Below, one piece after another: positions 47,873 to 60,249 of a DNA stretch of 64,000 nt (positions are counted from its first letter, which is position 1; each line of letters opens with the position of its first letter). The position numbers and the translations under genes are program-made. The notes under the pieces were generated by a model. The model saw only the letters and a list, made by a program, of their open reading frames with translations. It was not told the origin of the DNA and ran no database searches. Origin of the DNA: Nemopilema nomurai (taxonomy: Eukaryota > Cnidaria > Scyphozoa > Rhizostomeae > Rhizostomatidae); the NCBI GenBank assembly GCA_003864495.1, contig ML133395.1:278307-342306 (forward strand), read 5' to 3'.

Positions 47873-50800
47873 GTAAACATTGCCTACGAGGGGTTGGAGG
47901 GAAAGCTTTCTGCACCAATTCACATTTAAGGTTATTTCTATATTGATATAGAAGTTATGATTCAAATTTGTCTAAATATTCTCCATTGCTTGGGTTATGC
48001 AGTTTGTTGAATTTCAAATACTTTGTTCTTAAGGAAAGTTGTTAGAGCCAAAGTGATCTGTTATATAGAGCCTTAGTAAGATTCTATGTTTGTTGCTGAG
48101 CAAACACTTTCGAATGGAAAACTGAATTCTTTAGCTTGGAAGAAGAATAGTAGGTTGCGTTGATTAATCTATTCAAATTAATTTGATAAATCTTTTCTAA
48201 TTGACAGGAGCATGGAGGCTATATTGTAATACCTATGGATGGTGATGACTCAGGTGATGACTCTTTGACTGTTGCCAGAGGAAGATCTTCCAGAAAGAAG
48301 AAGTTAGTTTCTGATGAAGACAGTTCCTCTAAGGATGAATGTAACAGTAGTGTTGGAAAAAAATGTGGGTCAAGGCAAGGAAAGTCAAAGAATTCAAAAG
48401 AAATTTGTTCAAGCAGCAGCAAAGAGCAGAAAAACAGAAGCAGTGATGAAGGAATCAAAAATGGGTTAGGAGACAGAGGGAAAATAAGAAGGAAGAAAAC
48501 TACCTGTACACCCTACGACAATGAAGGGACCTCATCTAGTGACAATAACTTCTCCATTCCTAAAGCTTCTGAGAAAAAAGATCAAGCAAACACAAGAAGT
48601 TCCGCTAGATTGCAGATGAAAAAGCAAAAAAGAGGAACCTTGAAATTACCAGTAAGAAGAAAATTACTTGAAAAGGTCACATCATCAACATCATCTTCAG
48701 AGGACACAGATGTTTGCAAAACGATAGTATCGAAACGACATGTACAAGTAAACAACTTCTTCAAAGAGTAAGTGTTCTTGTCAAACTTTAGTGAAAAATT
48801 TGAAACAGTTTGGGCTTGCATTTCTAAACAATTAGAAATTTATTTATACCCTAAAAATGTAATAATCAAAGAGGGTTGCAAATCCAGAGCCATATTAAAA
48901 TATGCCAAAGATTTCATTTAACATACTCAAAACTACCAATTAGCACAATCTTTAGCACAATTTCTTCTGATGGAAAATTTGTTATATCACACCTTTAGCG
49001 AGTTTTATATCACACCAAAATTGCTACGCACTCTTGCAATTTGATATTTTTGGGACTTAGCTGCTGTTGTTGAAAAAAATCTTGGTTTCTAAAGTTGAGA
49101 GGCCATTACAGAGAGGTAGTTATCTTGATGCTTATTAGAATTGATGTGTTGGCTCTTGGAGTTTTGTCATATCTCTGGCTATTACATCAAATATTTATGC
49201 CATATCATGTGATGTTTTACAAACCAGCCAGTATATTACACGATGACACAAATCAGAGACCTTTGTTTTTTTATTTTATTTCTTTGTAGGAGTCCTAATA
49301 TCCATCATTGTTAAAAATTTCTAATGCCCTCCAGGATAAAGAGTTTCACCAAACTACTATGGTTTTTTTTGTATTTGCTTAGGAGGAACTGTGAATGTAT
49401 ACTTAGCAAGCAAGTACACAATTAGATTCCAGTTCATTTTAACAGGGCTTTATCAGTCCTTTTTATTTCATATTTTGAATATGCTGCTCATTGATAATTT
49501 TTTTGCACAAATATGATCTAGGTCATAACTGCCATCACGCTTGGGCACTTTCAAGTCAACTTCTTTTCATTTCACTGTGTGATTTGATTAATGTTTTCAA
49601 TCTTTGCCCCTTTTTTATCATCATAATTTTTTTAACATTGCCCTTGAAATCAACAGGAAAAGCAGCTCGAAAAAGAGTAGATTATGTAATTTATCCAATT
49701 ATTCATTTGATTTTCTTGGAGATTTTTCTTTTAAGTTCAGCCCTATTATCTATTTCTGCCTCAATCTATATCTGTAAAACGGGACTGAATGTGCCAAAAC
49801 AAAGAAGTCTTAAACGGAGTAGTACATTGTTTTTGGTACAGCTTTTTTCTTATACCATCTCATGGTTGCCATAAGTAATTTGTAGACACATTTATGAGCA
49901 ATAATAGTATTAAACGTACTGATTTTTTCTAGGCGCTCGACATATAATGCCGACGTGTTGGATCCTTATTCGAGTGAAGGTGATCAAGACGACTTTCTTG
50001 TTGCTGATGATGACGTTGAAGAGAGTGAGACAGATGTGTCCGAGAACGAGACCCCAAGGAAAAAGCGGAAGAGCAGAGTGAAGAGGCGAAGAAGGCGAGA
50101 AGTTCACTCGAGCAGCAGTGACGAGTGCAGTACTAATCAGAAGGCTGGGAATGCTGGGAAGAAATGCCTCCGAATAGATGAATCTGAAAGCAGTGGGGAG
50201 CCCAGTGACATTGAACTGAATTTATCCAGCAGAAGGGAAAGGAACGAAAGCATGGTTTTGCGTTCAGATTCTGAAGAAGACTGTAAGAATTCATCGGAGG
50301 AATTCAAGTCGCTTCCACGAAGAAGGAATAAGGAAAAGGAAAAGTTTCAAAAGGCAGCTGCAGACTATAAGAGAATCAGGGATATTGCAAGCTCAAAGCT
50401 GCCATTGGATAGACGAAGATTCTTAGAGAAACAGCTTGAAAATGAAGTTTCTTCGGATATTGAAGACCAATTTGACGATGAAATTCAGATCCATGGCGTT
50501 AATGACCAGGGAAATGACGATGAGCTGACGCTGCGAGACTCAGACAAAGAATTTATTGTGTATAGTTCTGAGTCTGAGGATGAGAGAAGCCAATTGAAGG
50601 TTGAAGACGAGCTCAAATCGTGTCTCGAGAAACTTAGGAAATGTAGCAGAAATTTTCCGAATGCATCTCTTTTAAATGAAAGTGGTATGGCTGATGGTGA
50701 AGCTAATATGGTGGAAGATCAATTGAAATACAAGAGAATCAAGATAGAATGCGAGAGTGAAGATGAAATGGATAACATGGAACTCAAAGAGCTTTTTGAT

Positions 50801-53800
50801 AACTTAAGAAAACAGGAATGTGACAATGAGGTTATAACGCGGCTGATCAGAGACAACAAGGAGCTGGTGAACAAAGGCGACAATCACGAAAAACGCCCCC
50901 TGCATGTCGCCTCCATTTCAGGGAATGCTGACGCCGTGTCGGTCTTGCTAGCAAACGGGGCAGATGCCTCTGCGGTGGACGAGAGTAAATTGCCGAGTAT
51001 TGCTTACGCTGCTTATTGCAAACATCCGAAGGTAATGCGGCATAGCAGAGACTTTGATTTGGTTCTATGATGCCTGATGCCCATTTCATCCAGGCTCAAA
51101 ACCCTTCCTTTAACTGACCAGGTTATCCAGAGATTTAATGTACAATGTCTCAGGGTTAATTTTCGGAGTACTTAATCTAGAGGGATTTGTGAGTAGCGGT
51201 ATTGAAGAACTTTTCGCAATGATTTCGATGATGGAATAGTCCATTCGCAATGAATAAAAGGAAATTTTTTTATAAGGGTCTCGAGGGACAATTTCATGTT
51301 AAAATTTTTTAGCTGCTGAAAATAAAACCAAAAGGTATCGTGTTGAGGGAACGATTGCGAAAATATGTTGCCCTGGTCCAGCCACTCTCAGATTGGGTTT
51401 ATCTTCACGAGTTGACTTGCCTGGCCTTTTCCTTCAGGTATTGAAACTGCTGCTTCGACAAACGAATCTTGCATGGATGCATCGAATTTTGCATGGCAGT
51501 CTGAGTGGAATGTCGGTGGTTCATCTGGTATTGCTTGATCGTCACCTTGCAGACGCAGCCGACGTGGAGGCGCGCCAGGTCGAGTGCCTGCGAGTTATCA
51601 AGGCTTGCAACTCAGCAATGTACTACAGTCTTCTGGAAAAAGCTGACACACGGCACCGGAAACCCATCTTAATTGCCATTGGCGAAGGACAAACAAAGGT
51701 TCGTTGCCGTGACGGTGAACCAGTTCACTTGGTTATTATCAAATATCGCTGCCTCCGTAAACATCACCAACAAAAGTGACGACGCTTTTTCTTCTCGACG
51801 ACTTTCACTCTCGATTGCAGTTTTCTGAGATCAAGCTTCTCAGACGCAAACGTGTTTTACGTTGCATGTTGTTCATAGATTCCTTCTGACTCTATGCGTT
51901 TCTAATAACTGCAGGAGTGATTTTCAACCTTTATTGTATGGAGTCTTGCACGCTGGTCTCTAGAAAGCCGGCCTAAGTCCAAGTTTTAATGGACACAAGC
52001 TCTGACTAAAATTGTCCAGCATTGGCGACCATTTGGTACGGGAACTTTCTTCACCCACACAACTCCCCCTCCCTGATCAATCCCTTTCTAAGTCCAAGTT
52101 TTAATGGACACAAGCTCTGACTAAAATTGTCCAGCATTGGCGACCATTTGGTACGGGAACTTTCTTCACCCACACAACTCCCCCTCCCTGATCAATCCCT
52201 TTCTAAGTCCAAGTTTTAATGGACACAAGCTCTGACTAAAATTGTCCAGCATTGGCGACCATTTGGTACGGGAACTTTCCTTCACCCACACAACTCCCCC
52301 TCCCTGATCAATCCCTTTCTAAGTTCGAGTTTTTCTTTTTTAGTGTGTGGAAGTATTGCTAGAGAAGGGGGAACAACTGAGAGATTACCGAACGGAGCTT
52401 GCCGGTACTGCATTTCATTATGCTGTCATGCATGCATCAAACTGGGGCAAGGATCGCAAGGCATCCATCCTTCGCTTATTGTCAAATCATTTGAATAACT
52501 TGATCGATATTCCTGATAGAAGTGGTGAGTTGCAGAATTAATGTTTATTCTTTTCATGCAGAGGTGGAAAAATGTCCACATAGTGATCAACGAATCGTTA
52601 ATCGAGTTCGATCGGTAATGTCCACATAGTGATCAATGAATCGTTAATCGAGTTCGATCGGTAATGTCCACATAGTGATCAATGAATCGTTAATCAGGTT
52701 CGATCGGTAATGACACATCTGATATGCACCGATCTCTTTCTTCCGAAAGCACTTGGTAACCGTTGCTATCAAACACAACTGATAGCCAGTGTATACGTTC
52801 AAAAGAATAATCAAGTCTCCGTGAAGAATGGCTTAAACTAGAAATTTTGCTTTACCCATCACGATAAAAATTGAAAAGTCGAAAGCCATGTGGGCTACTT
52901 TTTGAATAGACTCGTGAGATTGGAATCTGAAATTTGCAATCCATTTGGGCACAATGTAGGTTGCCTATAGACCATACCTGTCCCTTATTTACCTAACCTG
53001 CTCTGATTAAGCATATCCCTTTGTTAAAACAGTTTTTCCTTGACTGTTTTAGAACATTTAGAACTTAAGATACTGCCAATACCTGCTTTGTTTTTCTTAT
53101 ACTGTCAGCTTTTCATTCCTTGAGTATATTTCTTATATTTCTAATACTATATTTCTTAGATCTGCTATTTTTTCACTCAATTCTCACGTTGAACAACTCT
53201 AATGTTTCTAATGTTCATTTTCATTTGCACTTTCAGGCTTTACGCCCATTATGTACGCTGCTGAGATTGGAGATGCTGGCTGTATCGAAGAGTTGATTAA
53301 ATGTGGCGCTTCTGTCGATCTTCAGGTAACTTTTTATCGCCTAGCTGCTAATTTGGTGAAGGTTAATGCCCAACTTCCTGAACCATTTCTATAGACAAAG
53401 CTAATTGGAAGGTGTATCTTTTCTTGGGCCAGAAATGCATCCGTGACGCGGAATGTGTTTCAAAGACTGGCTCAAAAAGTTTTAGATCAAAAAGACACCC
53501 CTGTTGCAAAGCCTGTAAAGGAAAGGATAAAGGACCAGCAATCTATGTTTATTTTTCTATGTTTATTCTTGTATTAATAGCGAAAAGTCTTTAAAGTTAT
53601 GAGCACAATAGATAGGAATGTCAAGTTTGTAAATGACTTAGAGTGTAGGATGCTAGATGAGGATGCAAGGGTCTTTTTCAGGACAACCATGGTACAAGTG
53701 CTTTGCACTTAGCTGCAGCTATCGGCAGTACAGAATGTGTGAAGTTGCTCTTGGCTAGTGGTCACCCTGTTGACATTTTGGACGACTGTGGCTGGCCCCC

Positions 53801-56800
53801 ACTGTTGTACGCCAACTTTCAGTCTTGCGAGAGTTGTGTCGTGGAGCTGATGAAAGCCAAGCCCAAGCAACTCTTTGTTTTGTCGAGTTTGCTGAAGAAT
53901 TGCGATCAAAAGCAGAAGGAAAAAAACATGCAGGTGGGCAGAGACCTTCTGGCTACGTTGCTACCCCAATCAATAAGTTACAACAATAATGACGTTAAAG
54001 TAGTCGATAGATATTTTTGGCTAAAGATGCTAACGGAGTGACTTTTTCACAGGTGATAAAGAGTACGATTCTGTCTCTTGCCAACCAAGACTCATATTAC
54101 CAAATATTCAACGACTTCATAAGAGAGAATCCAGCTCTTCTTGATGAATTCAATTTCGGATTATTTTCAACCAACTGGAAAGCAATACTTGACTTCGATA
54201 ATAAGCACAACTGGTTCCGAAGAAGAATAAAAAAGCGGTAAGAATTTTTTGGCTCACATCATTGTGAAATACACATTGTGAAATACACATCTATGATAAA
54301 ACGATTCAGATTTGACGTTAAAATTTTCATCATAGTCATACTTTCCATGCCATCCATGAAATCAGTATAGTTATCACCAATATACAGTTAAACGTCCTGG
54401 AAATTACTTTGCGAAACACGCGCAGAACTGTTTGAAACTCTAAGAAACTTTAATCAGAACTGTTTGTGAAAGACCTCGAGCTATTTTTCATAAAATCTTT
54501 TTGCATAGTTGTTGATCGTGCATTTGAAAATGACGTCAATTGGTTACGATTTACCTGATTGGTTGATGCTTCAAATTTTAGACGGAGGCCGCATGCCAGT
54601 TTCAGCTTACTTACAGTGGGACGGGAGAGCGTTTTGGAATGTGCAATGTGCTTTTTCGAAGGGTCTCCTAGCATCGATATCCTGAACTTAGAAGTTGAAT
54701 TCCAAAATGAGCCAGGTATCTCATCATATTTATGCGTTTAATCGTAGCCGGGAAAGGCCAGGTAGAACTCATTCGTACGTCTAAGGTTATAAAAGCAAAG
54801 ATTCACGACTTTATAGTGTCTCAAATATTTTTGGCAATCTCTGTCGCTAAAACATTCGTACGACTTCAATTTGCTCTTGCCTGGTTTTCTGCGCAAAAAG
54901 CCTTTCGCATTGGTGGCCAAGCCAAGAACAGATTAACAATGTACAAATTTACAAATATACAGATTTACAAATTAGCTTTTCATTTACACTTGTGTCATTG
55001 ACCCGGAACAACTTTGACCCAGTTTTGAAGGCGGACAGACTTGAACCGGATCGGTGTAAAGCAATTCAGGATCGGTGTAAAGCAATTCAGGTTTGAAGGG
55101 AACTGACGCTGATGGCCTAGTCTAATCCCATGGTTGCATCGTAGTGCCATAAGTTTAGTACCGTGATCCCTGAAGCCATGTGAGATAGATATGAATAGCA
55201 TTTAGGATCAACAAGTCATAGTTCTTGAAAAAATGCTCTCATACCGTTACATGGCTTGGTGCAACTCTTTCTTTCTGGAGAATCTACACTTTTTGACTGA
55301 AATTGTTCTTTACTTTCTTTTGCATTAAAGAAATACCTGAAACGACATCCTTTGTAGCTATTACAAATTTGATGTTTTCCCGGACGGTGTCACATTGAAT
55401 TTTTCCTACGCAAATCGCTGGTTGCGTCCGTCTCCACTTGGGGAGGCTATCATGTAGAAATAGGTTTCTGCATACCATTTAGAGTTATGTAACCATATAC
55501 AACTTTTCATTCAACCAGGAATGTGTACAGGGCCGAAGAAGGAGTTTCTGGCCTGCCTGTGTAACCGAATAACTCGGCCTGACATGCGACTGTTTACCCG
55601 AAATGACGATCAGCAATACAGGTTAACATTTTTTATATTTCTTCCCTGTAGTTCCAATTCACCCGAGATGCATTATTTGAATATCTTCCTTCTCGCTACC
55701 TGTTTAAGAGCGGCTTTGGCGAATAGATTTATGGTTTGAAAGAGTGATACGGACCCTTCCAAATTGACTCCATTTACAGAGCAAACATGGACCAATTTGT
55801 TTCTGTTTTGAAAGGCCACAAAAATTCCGTGATTACAACACTGTAACTAGATTACAAGGATGCATGATTATCAGCCACCTTATTAAAGTACATTTTGTCT
55901 AGCCCTGAAATGCCTTAAACCCTTTATTGCGGAAGTGAATTTAACTCATATTTGGTCAGATTTCCAATCTCTAAGGATAAACGCTAACTTTCTTGGGAAA
56001 GTGGAGCGTTGCTGTATCGAAACGGCTGTCGTTTGATCACGTTCCAATAATTTTACACGATTGGTTTTTCCCTGAAACCCAATCAATCATGCGGTTTTTA
56101 CAGATGTTTGCAGCAGCCAGGCCTCATTCCAGTCTATTCAATCAGTCAGCCTATTGACATTCAAGCAATACAATGTTTGGGTTATATCACGAAAGGAAAC
56201 CTTGAACAGCCTCGTTTTCTCTCTTCATTAAGTGGGGTTGAATGCTAGTGCTTCATTTTTTCTTTTAAGCGCTACATCATAAAGGCTTTGTGCTTCCTTG
56301 ACTGCCAAGTTGAAATTGTTGATTGTTATTTTGTTGAACGAGCCATTCTACCTCCGCAACCTGATTTCGAATTCTTCAACATTACCAAAGTATATGTGGA
56401 AAATTCCTATCGAGCTTTTCGATATCCATTAGACTTCTGGTGAATTTTCACTTGGCGTGAAAGAATGCTTTGTTGCAAGAAACTATAGATTTTTGCTGCA
56501 AGATTTTTGAGTCATTTTGATTGCTGTTGTCTGTTGATAGTCCAACTCCGTTGAGTTTCTTTGCTGATGTGTTGTGGAACAGAAGTCACGCTGTTGCCAC
56601 AGAAGATGTTTCAAGTGCTGCGACTTCACCAGTAAAAAGCGGAGATGCAACAATACACGCGGTATTGCACGGAGACAAGAAGCAACAGAGTTTACTAGCA
56701 AGAGGACGGATGCAGTTAATTCAAACGGAGTTAAAGGAGAAGCTAAGAGTTATGACCTTTATTGGCAAGTTTGTGGCAGCGTGTATTGCGGATGGATGGT

Positions 56801-59800
56801 ACATTAATTTGCAGTTGTCGAAACCTTTCATCAAACAGGTATGATTTGCGTGTTCAAATGTCTGGACTTCAGAGTCCCGAAATGCCTACCCCCTGTCACT
56901 TCTAGGGATAATAATGCCTGCAAGTTCACGATATTTCTGCGTTTCCTCTCTATGCCCATTTTCTGTGCGAACATTCCCAATTGCCTAAGGGCTGACCATA
57001 TTGTCTTCTTCGCCGGCTTCCACAGTTAACCTTCATATCCGTACATAGATCCTTGGGCAACCGCTGTGCCACCCAGATGACTTGCAATCCGTCGATCTCT
57101 CCTTGTACAATGGCGCCGTCAAATCGACTCTGGAGTCCAGTGTGGACTGCCTTGAGCTGCCCAGTAGCATCAGCTGCTCCAACCCTTGGCTTGACTCTTG
57201 CGTGGAGGAAATTGTCCTCAATAAAGCTGAAGCACTTCTGACCGACGAGAACAAGGTAGACTTTGGCTTGAAAACGCTGCAATCTTAGGCCTTGAACTAT
57301 CTCAGCATAGCTTTTCCTGTATTGCTACAGCCATTCAGCGTCCTTCTGCTCCTTCGTAGCAACAGGTTTGTGGTATTTTTCCAGCCTCGATGACTTCACC
57401 TGCATCGATTAACTGGGCAGTAGGCAAATTTCCTTGCTCAAATGGCCTTTTGTTTCTTTCGCAAGGTTGCCCCTATTCGTCTCCACCAGTTAGTTCAATA
57501 CTTTGACATCTAAAATCATTAGTTGCTCATTTATGTCGTATTAAAGGCTAGACGTGCAGATGGAACTTTTTGAACTCAATTATTCACTAAAAAGTGTAAA
57601 GAGCTTTTAGCCAGGTAGTTAGACTAATTAATTCTGCTGGAAATTTTGACGCTGCAATTTTCGAAATGTGTTTTAGCACAATGTAAGTGTGCCCCTTGAT
57701 ATCAACTCATCATAATCTGAAGAAAAGCTTCCTGCATGATTTTGTGTAGCAATATTGCGTGTACACTTTATTTTCCGCAATTGAAGACATACGCGTATTT
57801 TGTATATATACTTGTATCTTTCAAGTAATACTTTGTTTTTTAGAATCAATTTGTTGTGTCTGTTTCTAAGTTCAAGTTGAGTGATTCGATTGATAAAGAG
57901 GTCAGGGCATTCAGAAGAGGTTTTCTAGAGGTAGGTATATGCCTTACGGCTGGACATTTCAATAAGGTCAAAATCTTTTTAAATCATACTCAAGTGAATT
58001 CTGCTTGGGGTAATGAAGGGGTTGCGAGAAACTAGTAGGTGGTTTTTTCCCTCTTTCTGATATCAGATATTGTATATATTTTAAGATTCGCAGACAAGCT
58101 GTGTGTAAATCTGCAATTTTAAGCAAAGGAACAAAATGGCCATAAAAAGGCCAATGGAACTTCTTGGCTGTACTAGCTGTGCTTCTCTTATACGTTATGT
58201 TTCTCTGTATGGACTGTGATAAGTATCTATTTGGCTTTGATATTTGCATGGTCTAAGTTGATGCAAGTCGTTTGCACTAAAACTGAGCTAGATTGCAGTT
58301 TTCTTCTCTTTGTAGGAAGTCAGTCATGATTTGATTTCAATTTTCACTGCTGGAGAATTTTCGCTGTTGATGAATGGAATTCAAAACATTGATGTACATG
58401 ACTGGAAAAACAATACAGAGGTGTGTTTTAGTACCTTCCTGTCTCGTGTCAGATATACGTGCTGGGATCTGGTTTTGTGAAGGAACTGATGAATTATTCG
58501 AATAATTGCTGGGAGATGAAAATTAATTTTGCGACGAGTGGTAATATTGACTTAGTAACATTACAGCTACTGCTCAAAACTGAGTTACAAACATTTGGTT
58601 TCAAAGAAAATTGAACAACTTAAGAACAAGTATATGATAAGAAGGAAAAATTTGAGTGCGATAACAAGTTGATAGTACGCCAAGCTAACAAATGTAGTCA
58701 TTTCTGCTCTAATATCTGCAAAATAAAAATGCAAATGGTTTGCAAAGAATCAGGTTACGAGTCTAACTGATAAGAAATATCACTTGAACCTTCTTTTGAT
58801 AGCTATATGGAAAATGTTGCAAGCAAGTGCTGAAGATATAGATTGCTCTCGTTACACTATTTTTATTCCATTTAGTACGCGGGGTGGGACTCAGATGACT
58901 CAGAAATAGTTTGGTTCTGGAGAACAGTTGAAGGTCTAAAGCAGGAAGAAAAGGCCCTGCTACTCAAGTTTTCAACAGGATCACCGTGTGTTCCTATTGG
59001 AGGGTTCAAGAACTTGGAGGTATTTTGGTATTGGTGTTTTTCGCTGTAACATTCTGCATTAACCTCAAGTGAAGTTTATTTTCATTTTCAACTATTGACA
59101 ATACTGGTCTAAAGTTGGCAGACCTCATTGGATAAGTTGATTTCCAGTATTTTTTGACAGAGATCTTTTGCAAGCCGAGAGCGCGATAATATATGTGTAT
59201 TCTTCAAATCTAAAACCTCTGGGCATGATATTTGGGCTAATTTAAGTGTTATTGCCTTTAATATTTTCTGCAATACTTCTGTAACTGTATTTGAGCGTGC
59301 TATACCGAGCACCTCTAAGACAGTGCCTGAGAAAGTGAAGTCACTAATAAACCATGAGCTAAGAGATTTTGCTCCACTTGAGTCTTTTGCTGTTTATCGT
59401 CTTGTGTCCGTTTCATCAGGGCCTTGGGGGAAAGAGATGCTTTACGATTTCTAGGAAACCGGAAGAACGGAACACGGTAAAGTTTCCTTTGTTTTTTGGC
59501 TTTCTACACTTTCATTAAGTGTTGGGCTGTCTCTTTCATTTCCTTGATTCGTGAGTGCCACATTCGCAGTTTTTTTAACCGAATGTTTTAAAGCTTGAAT
59601 CTTTTAACTCTACACCGTAAGTTTTCCAAATTTTTCAGTTGTTTACATATATTTGCATTTTGAATGGTTCAATCAATAATAAATGGAATTTTTGTTTAGT
59701 TTAATATGAAATATTATAAGAATTTATCAAATCATCTACGCTTTTTGTCTCTCTGGCAAAACAAGATTCCTCCCCAATAAAACTTTCATGTAAGTTACAG

Positions 59801-60249
59801 CAATTTTTTCGATTTTTTATGCAATCACCGAAGAAGAAATTAGAAACTTGCTGGATATTCTTGTTGAGCTATCCTAATTGTTCCTCCTTTCGATGCCCAG
59901 ATTATCAGGAAATGACTTGTAGAAACTACAGATTATGTTTTGGAATTCAGTAGAAATTTTTATCGCCAAACCAACCCTAACGTAACAATTTAGCTTTTGG
60001 GCATCAAAGGAAAATCCAAAAATAAAGAACAAAATTGAAAGGTTGGTTGTATGTGAAGATAACTTGCTTTTATATTTAGTTGGGTTTGTATGCAGTACTG
60101 ACATTTGCTTACTGATTTACTCATAGATTCCCACGGCGGCTACTTGCTTCAACCTACTTCGCCTCAGTAGCTTCACAAGTGAGAAGGAATTGAGGGAGAA
60201 GGTCTTGATTGCTCTAAGGCATGGCTCAGAAGGCTTCGCTTTTGGCTGA
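47831..60249 (+). CDS. Ankyrin-repeat HECT E3 ubiquitin ligase, 17 exons
   Basis: Exons: 47831-47872, 48208-48767, 49933-51031, 51438-51698, 52344-52524, 53237-53325, 53682-53933, 54053-54237, 54582-54715, 55519-55621, 56541-56838, 57049-57255, 57844-57930, 58316-58420, 58876-59019, 59420-59476, 60127-60249. All junctions are GT/AG, the phases agree and the 3,927 nt give 1,308 aa. HECT ligases take ubiquitin from an E2 onto a cysteine and pass it to substrate. Here the catalytic cysteine is C1275 (TAATCFNLLRL), 34 residues before the end as usual. Residues 1-530 are acidic, Ser-rich and basic in turn. Ankyrin repeats cover about 535-830 and HECT about 900-1308. The architecture recalls HACE1, but the N-terminus and the EGFAFG end differ, so no orthology is claimed. 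AATAAA at 60,587-60,592 is a plausible poly(A) signal. Confidence 0.88.
48208..51031 (+). other. Ankyrin-HECT ligase exons 2-3: acidic, serine-rich nuclear-type N-terminus
   Basis: This region is low-complexity, rich in Ser/Asp/Glu clusters (SDEDSSSKDE, ESETDVSENE, DSEEDCKNSSEE), with many casein-kinase-2-type sites. A strong bipartite basic patch PRKKRKSRVKRRRRR gives a likely nuclear localisation signal. The segment DPYSSEGDQDDFLVADDD resembles the acidic D-D-F-V-D-D motifs found in chromatin proteins. Ankyrin sequence (RPLHVASISGNADAVSVLLA) starts at the end of exon 3. The intron between (48,768-49,932) holds nothing recognised. Confidence 0.7.
51974..52330. repeat. 115-bp tandem repeat in an ankyrin-HECT intron
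   Basis: Three nearly identical copies starting TAAGTCCAAGTTTTAATGGA at 51,974, 52,089 and 52,204, with a partial fourth at 52,320 that runs into the polypyrimidine tract of the exon 5 acceptor (52,343). Confidence 0.9.
52572..52712. repeat. 46-bp tandem repeat in an ankyrin-HECT intron
   Basis: Three copies beginning GTCCACATAGTGATCAA at 52,574, 52,620 and 52,666, each with an ATCGATC-like palindromic end (GTTCGATCGGTAAT). Confidence 0.9.
54582..60249 (+). other. Ankyrin-HECT ligase exons 9-17: HECT domain
   Basis: Conserved HECT segments in order: LEVEFQNEPG, GPKKEFLACLCNRI, FIGKFVAACIADGWYINLQL with SKPFIKQILGQPL, DLQSVDLSLYNGAV, LLMNGIQNIDVHDWKNNTEY, FWRTVEGLKQEEKALLLKFS with TGSPCVPIGGF, and PTAATCFNLLRLSS containing the catalytic cysteine. 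An insertion of about 50 residues (exon 11, from NRSHAVATEDVSS) interrupts the N-lobe. The domain is complete and should be active. The longer introns (54,716-55,518; 55,622-56,540; 57,256-57,843; 58,421-58,875; 59,477-60,126) show nothing else. Confidence 0.9.

Larger units (their letters stand above)
51438..53933 (+). other. Ankyrin-HECT ligase exons 4-7: ankyrin repeats
   Basis: Recognisable repeats include GFTPIMYAAEIGDAGCIEEL (exon 6) and HGTSALHLAAAIGSTECVKL plus GWPPLLYANFQS (exon 7). Exon 4 is helical but only weakly ankyrin-like, so the array may be interrupted there. The repeats probably bind substrate. The introns hold two tandem repeats, listed separately. Confidence 0.7.

Noticed and set aside
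49491..49874. 127-codon hydrophobic plus-strand frame in a HECT-gene intron
   Set aside because: T-rich DNA yields hydrophobic translations by chance. It has no family resemblance, and the flanking exons join in phase without it.
52572..52712. Three evenly spaced repeats considered as a CRISPR-like array, with the other short tandem arrays
   Set aside because: The repeats are directly adjacent with no unique spacers, and the genome is animal; they are ordinary minisatellites.
56101..56440. Two possible extra HECT-gene exons (about 56,104-56,230 and 56,271-56,440)
   Set aside because: Exon 10 joins exon 11 directly in phase 2 and restores the expected HECT sequence. The extra frames need weak donors and do not resemble HECT sequence.
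56950..57282. Overlapping minus- and plus-strand frames over HECT exon 12
   Set aside because: They are shadows of the exon, which is identified by ILGQPLCHPDDLQSVD.
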